Shown one piece after another: positions 1-6,109 of a stretch of DNA of 13,452 nucleotides (its first letter is position 1; each line of letters begins with the position of its first letter). The stretch comes from an uncultured Faecalibacterium sp. (GTDB lineage: Bacteria > Bacillota > Clostridia > Oscillospirales > Ruminococcaceae): positions 1 to 13,452 of the forward strand of contig CAKTFS010000035.1 in NCBI GenBank assembly GCA_934561115.1. The letters are read 5' to 3'. The position numbers and the translations under genes were made by a program. Under the pieces are notes generated by a model, which was not told where the DNA came from, made no database searches, and saw only the letters and a list, made by a program, of their open reading frames with translations.

Positions 1-1119
1 GACAATCAGGGGCTGGGCGACTGGACCGTGAACTGCGAAAAGCTGCCCGGCGGACTGGACCCGCTGATCGGGCAGATCAATGCACTGGGCATGAAATTCG
101 GCCTGTGGATCGAGCCGGAAATGGTCAACGAGAACTCCGATTTGTACCGCATCCACCCGGACTGGGCACTGACCCTGCCCGGACGCAAGCCCGCCATGGG
201 GCGCAACCAGCTGGTGCTGGATCTCTCCCGCCCGGAGGTGGTGGACTATCTGGCAGAAGCCATCGGCAAGCTGCTGCGGGAGCATCACATCGAGTATATC
301 AAGTGGGATATGAACCGCAGCATGAGCGATGTGTACAGCCGTGCTTTCCCCGCCGAGCAGCAGGGCGAGATCATGCACCGCTATATGCTGGGCGTTTATG
401 CGCTGGCAGAGCGGCTGACGCAGGGCTTCCCGGAGGTGCTGTTCGAGGGCTGTGCCGGCGGCGGCGGACGCTTTGATGCCGGAATGCTGTGCTACTATCC
501 CCAGATCTGGTGCAGTGATGATACTGATGCCATTGAACGGCTGACCATCCAGCACGGCACCTCCTTCGGCTACCCGGTCTGCACCATGGGTGCTCATGTT
601 TCAGCCTGCCCCAACCACCAGACCGGCCGCACGACCCCCATCGACACCCGTGCTGTGGTGGCGATGAGCGGCACCTTTGGCTACGAGCTGGATCTGGGCA
701 AGTTGAAGCGCACCGAGTGCACCGCAGTGAAAAACCAGATCAAGCGGTTCAAGCGGCTGAACGACCTGATCCGCACCGGCGATTATTACCGGCTGACCGA
801 CCCGGCAGAAAACGCCTATTTCACGGCATGGCAGTTTGCCGCAGAGGACGGCAGCGAGGCACTGCTGAATCTGGTGGTGACCCATCCGCAGGCAAATCCC
901 TTGCCCATCCACCTCTGCTTCCGTGGGCTGGAAGAAGATGCTGTGTATGAGCTGGACGGCATCGACTATTTCGGCTCTCAGTATGCCCACGACGTAGAGG
1001 ACGGCATTCACGAGGGAATGCAGTTCAGCGGCAGCACCCTGCTGTATGCGGGGCTTGTCCTGCCGCAGCTGTTTGGCGATTACCCCAGCGTGCAGCTTCA
1101 TCTTACACGAAAAGGATAA
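1..1119 (+). CDS. Alpha-galactosidase, GH36, 5' end outside window
   Basis: Reading frame 1 is open from the first base, and the first 372 codons read are the C-terminal half of a GH36 alpha-galactosidase, which is usually about 730 residues. It removes terminal alpha-1,6-galactose from melibiose, raffinose and stachyose and is normally cytoplasmic in Firmicutes. The visible part starts in the (beta/alpha)8 barrel with GLGDW and LWIEPEMV. KWDMNR carries the nucleophile Asp (307-309). CSDDTDAIERL carries the acid/base Asp (517-519), 70 residues later, the spacing I recall for this family. A beta-rich C-terminal domain follows. The GTG at 28 is an internal valine, not a start. The next gene begins 6 bases after the stop, so it is co-transcribed with the sucrose-using enzymes. 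The family call is firm; the natural substrate (raffinose-type sugars) is inferred from neighbours. Confidence 0.95.
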   Translation, partial: DNQGLGDWTVNCEKLPGGLDPLIGQINALGMKFGLWIEPEMVNENSDLYRIHPDWALTLPGRKPAMGRNQLVLDLSRPEVVDYLAEAIGKLLREHHIEYIKWDMNRSMSDVYSRAFPAEQQGEIMHRYMLGVYALAERLTQGFPEVLFEGCAGGGGRFDAGMLCYYPQIWCSDDTDAIERLTIQHGTSFGYPVCTMGAHVSACPNHQTGRTTPIDTRAVVAMSGTFGYELDLGKLKRTECTAVKNQIKRFKRLNDLIRTGDYYRLTDPAENAYFTAWQFAAEDGSEALLNLVVTHPQANPLPIHLCFRGLEEDAVYELDGIDYFGSQYAHDVEDGIHEGMQFSGSTLLYAGLVLPQLFGDYPSVQLHLTRKG

Positions 1120-1125
1120 AAGGAT

Positions 1126-2952
1126 ATGAAGGATCAAACTGCATTTTCCACCCGCTTTGCCCGCCATAAGGACGAACTGGAATGGCTGTTCATGGAACTG
1201 TACCACAACCGGGAAGGGCTGGAGGTTCTGGAGCGGGAGATGGCAGAAGCCTACAACGCCCGCAGTGCCGAGCTGAAAGCACTGGACAAGGCACGCTCTG
1301 CCGACCCGGAGTGGTACAAGCGGGGCAATATGTTCGGCATGACCATGTACACCGACCTCTTTGCCGGAAATCTGAAAGAACTGGCAAAGAAGCTGCCCTA
1401 CCTCAAGGAGCAGAAACTGACCTATCTGCACCTGATGCCCCTGCTGCAGATGCCCCACCCCCACAACGATGGCGGCTATGCGGTGGAGGATTTCGACACC
1501 GTAGACCCGGCTCTTGGCACGAATAAAGACCTCGAAAATCTGACCCGTGAGCTGCGGAAAGCCGGCATCAGCCTGTGTCTGGATTTTGTCATGAACCACA
1601 CCGCCAGCACCCACCGCTGGGCCATGGCGGCAAAGGCAGGCGACCCGTGGTTTCAGGCCTATTACCACCTCTACGAGGACCGCACCATCCCCGACCAGTA
1701 CGAACAGACCGTGCCGCAGGTGTTCCCCAACACCGCCCCCGGCAACTTTACATGGTGCGAGGAGATGCACAAGTGGGTGCTGACCACCTTCCACGACTAT
1801 CAGTGGGACCTGAACTACGCAAACCCGGCAGTGTTCGTGGACATGACCAAGAGCATCCTGCATCTGGCAAATCTCGGTGTGGAAGTGTTCCGCATTGACG
1901 CGGTGCCCTACATCTGGAAGCAGCTGGGCACCACCTGCCGCAATCTGCCCCAGGTGCACACCATCGTGCGGATGCTCCGCATGGTGCTGGAATGCGTCTG
2001 CCCGGCGGTCATCCTCAAGGGCGAGGTAGTCATGGCTCCCAGAGAGCTGGCGGCCTATTTTGGTACCCCGGAAAAACCGGAATGCCACATGCTCTACAAC
2101 GTGTCCACCATGGTCAACCTGTGGGGCGCCCTTGCCAGCCGGGACACCCGGCTGCTGAAGGCGCAGCTGGATGCCCTTCATGCTCTGCCGAAGAACTGCT
2201 GGTTCGTGAACTATCTGCGCTGCCACGATGACATCGGCTGGGGTCTGGATGAAGCCGTGGAAAACCGGCTTGGCATCGACCCGCAGAAGCACAAGGAATA
2301 TCTGTACCACTTCTATGAGGGCAATTTCCCCGGCAGCTGGGCAAAAGGCGAGCTGTACAACTACGACCCTGCCACCGGCGATGCCCGGAGCTGCGGCACC
2401 ACCGCCAGCCTGTGCGGCGTGGAGCAGGCACTGGAAAAAGACGACAAAACCGCACTGGACTACGCCGTGAAGCGCGATCTGCTGCTGCATACTGCCATGG
2501 CTTTCTTGCAGGGCTTCCCCATGCTGAATTGCGGCGATGAGATCGCCCAGCTCAATGGCTGGGACTACAAATCCGACCCCGACCGTGTGGAGGACAGCCG
2601 CAATCTGCACCGCAGCCGCTTCAACTGGGAAAACGCCAAGCAGCGCACCCCAAAAGGCACGCTGCAAAACCAGCTGTGGCAGGGCATGGAGCAGCTGCGC
2701 AAAATGCGCGCAGACCCCTGCTTTGCCCCGGACGCGTGGGTAACAACTTGGGACAGCCACAACCCCGGCGTGCTGGCGCTGGTACGCAAGCGCGGCGAGG
2801 AAACGCTGGTGGGACTGTTCAACTTTACCGAGTACCCGGCAGGAGCAAGTCTGGATGCTCTGGGCGGCGAGTATCACACCCCGGAGGGCGCTTCTGTCTG
2901 GCTGGCGGATGTGGAGCTAAAGCCGTATCAGGCGCTGCTGGTGCGCCGCTGA
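1126..2952 (+). CDS. Amylosucrase-like GH13 glucosyltransferase
   Basis: 608 residues against about 630 for Neisseria amylosucrase, with the same layout: helical N-terminal region (1-60), (beta/alpha)8 barrel (about 65-520) and beta C-terminal domain. The enzyme transfers glucose from sucrose onto an alpha-1,4-glucan and releases fructose. GH13 catalytic residues are all present: nucleophile Asp258 (FRIDAV), acid/base Glu300 (LKGEVV), transition-state Asp368 (CHDDIGW), and His158 (MNHTA) and His367. Asp115 (DGGYAV) and Arg492 (DSRNLHR) match the amylosucrase salt bridge that closes the pocket behind the glucose. The start ATG follows AAAAGGAT, 6 bases after the galactosidase stop. A fructokinase follows, as expected if fructose is a product. 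Related sucrose hydrolases share the fold and residues, so transferase versus hydrolase activity is not settled; the positions that set acceptor binding differ from the Neisseria enzyme. Confidence 0.88.
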   Translation: MKDQTAFSTRFARHKDELEWLFMELYHNREGLEVLEREMAEAYNARSAELKALDKARSADPEWYKRGNMFGMTMYTDLFAGNLKELAKKLPYLKEQKLTYLHLMPLLQMPHPHNDGGYAVEDFDTVDPALGTNKDLENLTRELRKAGISLCLDFVMNHTASTHRWAMAAKAGDPWFQAYYHLYEDRTIPDQYEQTVPQVFPNTAPGNFTWCEEMHKWVLTTFHDYQWDLNYANPAVFVDMTKSILHLANLGVEVFRIDAVPYIWKQLGTTCRNLPQVHTIVRMLRMVLECVCPAVILKGEVVMAPRELAAYFGTPEKPECHMLYNVSTMVNLWGALASRDTRLLKAQLDALHALPKNCWFVNYLRCHDDIGWGLDEAVENRLGIDPQKHKEYLYHFYEGNFPGSWAKGELYNYDPATGDARSCGTTASLCGVEQALEKDDKTALDYAVKRDLLLHTAMAFLQGFPMLNCGDEIAQLNGWDYKSDPDRVEDSRNLHRSRFNWENAKQRTPKGTLQNQLWQGMEQLRKMRADPCFAPDAWVTTWDSHNPGVLALVRKRGEETLVGLFNFTEYPAGASLDALGGEYHTPEGASVWLADVELKPYQALLVRR

Positions 2953-2963
2953 AAGGAGCTGCC

Positions 2964-3896
2964 ATGGATATTGTAACGATTGGCGAAGTTTTGATCGACC
3001 TGACCCAGACCGGCAAGGATGAAAAAGGCATTCCGCAGTTTGCCGCAAACCCCGGCGGTGCTCCGGCAAATCTGGCGGTGGCAGCCGCCCGGCTGGGGGC
3101 AAAAACTGCCTTTATCGGCAAGGTAGGTGCAGATGCCTTTGGCCGCTACCTGAAAGAGGTTCTGGCAGAAAATAAGGTGGATGTTTCCGGCATGGCGGTG
3201 GATGCAGACCACCCCACCACCATGGCTGTCGTGTCAGTGGATGCCGCCGGCGAGCGGGATTTCAGCTTCTACCGCAGCGCCAACGCTGACGTGATGCTGT
3301 GCAAGGAGGACATTTCGGAGGGCGCTCTGAAAGCCGCCAAAATCGTGCACTTTGGCTCGGTAAGCCTCACCGCTGACCCCTCCCGCACCGCTACGCTGGA
3401 TGCTGTTGCCCGCGCCAAAAAGATGGGTGCTACCATCACCTACGACCCAAACTACCGTGCCAACCTCTGGAAGAGCAAAGAGGACGCCATTGCTCAGATG
3501 AAAGCACCCCTGCCGCTGGTGGATATCCTGAAAGTGTCCGATGAGGAGCTGCCTCTGCTCACCGGAACCACTGACTGCGAAAGCGGCACGGCACAACTGG
3601 CACAGAAGGGGATCAAGCTGATTTTTGTCACCTTGGGGGCAAATGGCGTATTCTACCGCTTTGGGGACAAGACCGGCCATGTGGCTGGCGTTCCCTGCAA
3701 GGTGGGCGACACCAACGGCGCAGGGGATACCTTCTTTGGGGCGGCTTTGTCCAAGCTCTGCAAGGAGGAGCTGAACGCACTGACGGTGGACAAGCTGGAA
3801 AACATTCTGGCCTTTGCCAACAAAGCGGCCAGCATCACCACCAGCCGCCATGGTGCAATTCCGGCGATGCCAACATTAGACGAAGTTAAGATATAA
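2964..3896 (+). CDS. scrK: Fructokinase, PfkB/ribokinase family
   Basis: 310 residues, normal for the family. It phosphorylates fructose to fructose 6-phosphate with ATP in the cytoplasm. The N-terminal PfkB signature is NPGGAPANLAVAAARLG (29-45), which holds the sugar-binding Gly-Gly and Asn. The C-terminal signature GDTNGAGDTF (248-257) holds the anion hole and the catalytic base Asp255. YDPNYRANLW (160-169) is typical of bacterial fructokinases rather than ribokinases. The ATG has a clear AAAGGAG site overlapping the preceding gene's stop region, 11 bases after that stop; upstream extension of the frame would run into the amylosucrase gene and is rejected. The gene completes the operon: it consumes the fructose freed from sucrose. 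The symbol is given by family and context; another ketose or 2-keto-sugar substrate cannot be excluded. Confidence 0.92.
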   Translation: MDIVTIGEVLIDLTQTGKDEKGIPQFAANPGGAPANLAVAAARLGAKTAFIGKVGADAFGRYLKEVLAENKVDVSGMAVDADHPTTMAVVSVDAAGERDFSFYRSANADVMLCKEDISEGALKAAKIVHFGSVSLTADPSRTATLDAVARAKKMGATITYDPNYRANLWKSKEDAIAQMKAPLPLVDILKVSDEELPLLTGTTDCESGTAQLAQKGIKLIFVTLGANGVFYRFGDKTGHVAGVPCKVGDTNGAGDTFFGAALSKLCKEELNALTVDKLENILAFANKAASITTSRHGAIPAMPTLDEVKI

Positions 3897-3897
3897 T

Positions 3898-3943
3898 AAA
3901 AACCGACCACGAACCTGTATTTCAGTACAGGCCAGTGGTCGGT
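3898..3943 (-). terminator. Intrinsic terminator between convergent genes, best on minus strand
   Basis: Perfect 9-bp stem (3902-3910 with 3935-3943), a 3x3 internal loop, then a 6-bp stem (3914-3919 with 3926-3931) and a 6-base loop. Read on the minus strand it is followed at once by TTTTTATTAT, a proper U tract for the small gene ending at 3960. On the plus strand, after the fructokinase, the tract is poor (GTGTTATAAA), so termination of the sugar operon here may be leaky. Confidence 0.8.
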
Positions 3944-3959
3944 GTGTTATAAATATGTG

Positions 3960-4208
3960 TTAATCTTCCAGTCTGCCGTGGTCGCAGCCGAGTGAGAGGT
4001 AATGTTCAAGCTCCCCACCCAGCACAAGCTGGGCGTACTCCAACAGCTTATTGTAGAGTAGCCAGTCCAGTTCTGCCCGTTGTGCCGGGGTGTTGCCGTA
4101 CTCGTCCTCCACGGCGATGCAGTCGATGGCAAGGGTAGTGCCATCGGTGAGCCGGGCTTCCACCCGGTCAGTGTCCATGTTGTAGCGGCAGGAAAGCAAG
4201 TTCATCAT
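3960..4208 (-). CDS. Small acidic protein of unknown function, paralogue of 4683-4934
   Basis: 82 residues with no signal peptide, membrane segment or recognised catalytic motif. It aligns end to end with the protein at 4683-4934. Shared blocks are NMDT near residue 10, VE..L.DG, IDC...VED, AQR.ELD.L.YN, YA.L.L.G and a C-terminal HG.LED. The family resembles uncharacterised clostridial proteins that I recall as DUF6061; that name is from memory and untested. The start at 4208 is chosen because AGGAGG lies 8 bases upstream (4217-4222); a second in-frame ATG follows directly and would sit 11 bases from the site. It ends 17 bases before a minus-strand terminator, so it is probably a single-gene transcript. 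It lies convergent to the fructokinase gene. No function is assigned. Confidence 0.8.
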   Translation of the reverse strand: MMNLLSCRYNMDTDRVEARLTDGTTLAIDCIAVEDEYGNTPAQRAELDWLLYNKLLEYAQLVLGGELEHYLSLGCDHGRLED

Positions 4209-4460
4209 AGTAGTATCCTCCTAGACTTGATTTTGGTGTACGGCCACTCAAACCAATGCCGTCAAGCCGGTAGGGGATAGGGCGATTTTGTTTGCCGGAG
4301 AGTAAGTGCACGGATTTTGCACGGTTTCAAAACGTGCAGAGGGTGCTTTTCGTTGCAAAATCCGACAAGGAGTGCAGAAATTGCCGGTAAAAAATTACGT
4401 TGTTCTGATTAAAAATAGAGATAACTCGAAACTTCCAGAAATTGAGACGAACCGGCGGCT
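4209..4460. other. Gene-free interval with an 11-bp inverted repeat
   Basis: This is the left part of the 474-base gap between the two paralogous small genes. No open frame with a ribosome site is seen. It holds the leader of the minus-strand gene and a perfect 11-bp inverted repeat: CGGATTTTGCA (4311-4321) and TGCAAAATCCG (4354-4364), 32 bases apart. A competing 5-bp hairpin lies at 4319-4323 with 4333-4337. Base composition turns AT-rich from about 4380 onwards. No tRNA D-arm or acceptor 5' strand is found just before the tRNA fragment. Confidence 0.6.
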
Positions 4461-4464
4461 TGCT

Positions 4465-4509
4465 CTCTTAATCAGTGGGCCCAGGGTTCGAGTCCCTGGA
4501 GGTGTACCA
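4465..4509 (+). pseudogene. 3' half of tRNA-Lys(CTT): likely attachment-site scar
   Basis: Bases 4465-4509 give canonical tRNA geometry from position 32 to the CCA end. The anticodon loop is CTCTTAA (anticodon CTT at 4467-4469, U33 before it, A37 after). The 3' anticodon stem is TCAGT, followed by a 5-base variable loop GGGCC. The T arm is CAGGG-TTCGAGT-CCCTG (4482-4498), the acceptor strand is GAGGTGT, the discriminator is A, and CCA is encoded. The 5' side does not fit: bases 4460-4464 are TTGCT where ACTGA is needed, and no acceptor partner or D arm lies upstream. Homology therefore starts exactly at the anticodon loop, a usual crossover point for tyrosine recombinases. It is not a working tRNA gene. 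Confidence 0.82.
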
Positions 4510-4514
4510 CAACA

Positions 4515-4558
4515 AAAAATCCGAACCGCTTCCCGCTGGGAGAAGGGTTCGGATTTTT
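4515..4558 (+). terminator. Intrinsic terminator behind the tRNA fragment
   Basis: AAAAATCCGAACC (4515-4527) pairs perfectly with GGTTCGGATTTTT (4546-4558), with an inner CTTC/GAAG stem and a short loop. The 3' arm ends in a T run and more T-rich sequence follows. It starts 6 bases after the encoded CCA, the normal place for a tRNA terminator, and supports the view that this side of the junction is the original tRNA locus. Confidence 0.85.
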
Positions 4559-4682
4559 CGTTTTCTTCGGAAATGACAATTCCGGCTCCTTCCCGACGGC
4601 TGTGTGTCCAAAACCTTATCAGAAGAATCGTGTAACGAAAGTCACAACTGTAAAGGTGCCGTAAGGCGGAAAGGACACAAAC

Positions 4683-4934
4683 ATGAAGTACGATGCAAGA
4701 GCCTGCAAATTCAACATGGACACCGGGTGCGTGGAGTTGATTCTCCGGGATGGGAGAAAGATTTCCATCGACTGCACCGGGGTGGAGGATGCGTTGGATG
4801 TGACCATGGCACAGAGGTCGGAGTTAGACTACCTTATCTACAATGACCCTCTGAGCTATGCGGATTTGATTCTGAACGGCGACCCGGAGGAATATTTGAA
4901 GAATGTGGCCGGGAGCCATGGGTTAGAGGATTAA
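4683..4934 (+). CDS. Small acidic protein of unknown function, paralogue of 3960-4208
   Basis: 83 residues, same family as the minus-strand protein at 3960-4208: NMDTGCVEL, DGRKISIDC, a VED block, AQRSELDYLIYN, YADLILNG, and HGLED at the end. The start ATG has AAAGGA about 9 bases upstream. No membrane segment, signal or known catalytic motif is visible; the length, high acid content and conserved Cys in IDC are the only notable features. It stands alone, with the tRNA scar and terminator upstream and a strong terminator just after its stop. The matching family (DUF6061, from memory) is uncharacterised, so no role is claimed. The two copies on either side of a putative attachment site may reflect insertion of a related island next to a resident copy. 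Confidence 0.82.
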   Translation: MKYDARACKFNMDTGCVELILRDGRKISIDCTGVEDALDVTMAQRSELDYLIYNDPLSYADLILNGDPEEYLKNVAGSHGLED

Positions 4935-4937
4935 GGG

Positions 4938-4980
4938 AAATGCCGTTCCAGTTGCTTTTGGAACGGCATTTCTTATTTTT
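4938..4980 (+). terminator. Intrinsic terminator between convergent genes
   Basis: A perfect 12-bp stem (4938-4949 with 4960-4971), AAATGCCGTTCC against GGAACGGCATTT, with a 10-base loop and then CTTATTTTTT. It lies 3 bases after the small gene's stop. The minus-strand MerR gene ends at 4973 inside the T tract, so the same stem can also end that transcript, though with a weaker U tract. Confidence 0.88.
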
Positions 4981-5440
4981 TGCTATCCGGCATCTTTTGT
5001 CCCCGCAGCTCCTGCCGGATGGCACGGAACTGCTCCGGCACATCCGCATCGGTCATTGCACCGGGTGCATCCACTGTCCCGGCAGCTTTGGCGGTCTCAT
5101 AGAACCAGCACTTATACTCCACAGTCTCCAGCGTGTGCTGTAACTGCTGGATCTGCTGGGTGAGCACCTCGCGCTGATGCCGGAACATCTCCAGCCGGGT
5201 GTCGATGGTGTCATCCCCCTGCATGGCAAGCTCGATATACTGCCGGATGTCTTTGATGGGCATTCCGGCTTTTTTCATGCAGCGGATGACCTGCAGCCAC
5301 TCGAAGTCGCTTTCCCGGAACATCCGGATGCCGCCGGAGGAGCGTTCCATAAAGGGCAGCAGACCCTCTTTGTCGTAGTAGCGCAGGGTGGAGGCAGGTA
5401 CGCCCAGCTTTTGTGCCATTTCGCCTACGGTATAGATCAT
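4973..5440 (-). CDS. MerR-family transcriptional regulator (module 1)
   Basis: 155 residues. The N-terminal winged helix-turn-helix reads MIYTVGEMAQKLGV, then STLRYYDKEGLLP and SGGIRMF, the MerR signature (1-70). A long coiled coil for dimerisation follows (about 80-120), then a short C-terminal tail. It lacks the metal-binding Cys pattern of MerR/CueR and the four-Cys cluster of SoxR; its one Cys in the tail half is Cys110 (YKCWFYE). The ATG has AGGAGG-like GGAGG 7 bases upstream (5448-5452). It is divergent from the reductase gene at 5561, and the 120-base gap holds a 19-bp-spaced promoter with a 20-bp dyad facing that gene. It most likely activates that operon by DNA distortion in response to a small electrophile or redox signal; the inducer is unknown. 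Confidence 0.93.
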   Translation of the reverse strand: MIYTVGEMAQKLGVPASTLRYYDKEGLLPFMERSSGGIRMFRESDFEWLQVIRCMKKAGMPIKDIRQYIELAMQGDDTIDTRLEMFRHQREVLTQQIQQLQHTLETVEYKCWFYETAKAAGTVDAPGAMTDADVPEQFRAIRQELRGQKMPDSKK

Positions 5441-5471
5441 CTGAAAACCTCCGATTTTTTCAAAAAAACTC

Positions 5472-5502
5472 TTGACTTAAAGTGTACTTTAAGTTGTATG
5501 AT
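5472..5502 (+). promoter_or_regulatory. MerR-type promoter and operator 1
   Basis: -35 TTGACT (5472-5477) and -10 TATGAT (5497-5502) are separated by 19 bp, the overlong spacer of MerR-regulated promoters. The spacer region carries a perfect dyad, ACTTAAAGT (5475-5483) and ACTTTAAGT (5486-5494), with a 2-base centre GT. It points at the reductase gene at 5561, whose AAGGAGG site is at 5549-5555. Confidence 0.88.
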
Positions 5503-5560
5503 AAGACCAACCTTCAACTACATCATAATGCGGATACGCTCCGCTGTCAAGGAGGTTCCT

Positions 5561-6109
5561 ATGAGCAAGAAGGTATTGATTTTGTCCGGCAGCCCCCGGA
5601 AGGGTGGCAACTCTGATATTCTGTGCGATGAATTTCTGCGTGGGGCACAGGATGCCGGGCACAAAGCAGAAAAGATCCGGGTGGCCGAGAAAAAGGTGGC
5701 TCCCTGCTCCGGCTGTTACTACTGCAGCACCCATAACGGTGCCTGCGTTCACAGGGACGATATGGCAGACATCCTGCAAAAGATGATCGATGCCGATGTC
5801 ATCGTGCTGGCAAGCCCGGTGTACTTCTACTCCATCAGTGCCCAGTTGAAAGCAGTCATCGACCGCACCGTAGCACGGTGGGAGGAGGTCAAAGACAAGG
5901 AGTTCTACTACATCACCACCATGGCGGATGAGGAAAAAACCTCTGCGGACACTACGCTGGCCTGCTTCCGGGGCTATGCCGACTGCGTGGAGGGTGCCGT
6001 GGAAAAGGGCGTCCTTGCAGCAGGCGGTGTCTATGAGCCGGGTGCGGTGCGAAACACCTCTGCCATGGCACAGGCTTACGAGATGGGAAGGAACATATCA
6101 TGGCAGTAA
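5561..6109 (+). CDS. NAD(P)H-dependent flavin oxidoreductase, iron-sulfur flavoprotein-like
   Basis: 182 residues with a flavodoxin-like Rossmann fold. The FMN phosphate loop is GSPRKGGNS (10-18), and ASPVYFYSIS is the second flavin-contact loop. Cysteines 49, 52, 55 and 62 give C-x2-C-x2-C-x6-C, which fits the compact motif I recall for archaeal and clostridial iron-sulfur flavoproteins that bind a [4Fe-4S] cluster. Expected role: cytoplasmic electron transfer from NAD(P)H or ferredoxin to FMN and then to a small acceptor such as a quinone or nitro compound. The start is the ATG with AAGGAGG 5 bases upstream; the frame stays open further left through the promoter, but that is not coding. Its last 10 bases overlap the next gene. 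Expression is probably induced by the divergent MerR protein. Physiological substrate unknown. Confidence 0.9.
   Translation: MSKKVLILSGSPRKGGNSDILCDEFLRGAQDAGHKAEKIRVAEKKVAPCSGCYYCSTHNGACVHRDDMADILQKMIDADVIVLASPVYFYSISAQLKAVIDRTVARWEEVKDKEFYYITTMADEEKTSADTTLACFRGYADCVEGAVEKGVLAAGGVYEPGAVRNTSAMAQAYEMGRNISWQ

Noticed and set aside
601..2877. A 758-codon open frame on the minus strand
   Set aside because: It lies opposite the alpha-galactosidase and amylosucrase genes, has no recognisable domain or ribosome site, and its length is explained by GC-rich codon bias on the other strand.
2676..2963. Upstream extension of the fructokinase frame
   Set aside because: It overlaps the amylosucrase gene, and the ATG at 2964 has a strong AAAGGAG and starts the PfkB fold correctly.
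4431..4464. A 5' half of the tRNA-Lys directly upstream, which would make an intact gene
   Set aside because: No strand pairs with GAGGTGT, there is no D arm with GG, and the anticodon stem bases TTGCT do not pair with TCAGT.
4306..4635. A 109-codon plus-strand open frame
   Set aside because: It crosses the inverted repeat, the tRNA fragment and its terminator, has no ribosome site, and shows no protein character.
5177..5560. Upstream extension of the reductase frame
   Set aside because: It runs antisense through the MerR gene and the promoter. The ATG at 5561 has AAGGAGG and begins the flavodoxin fold.
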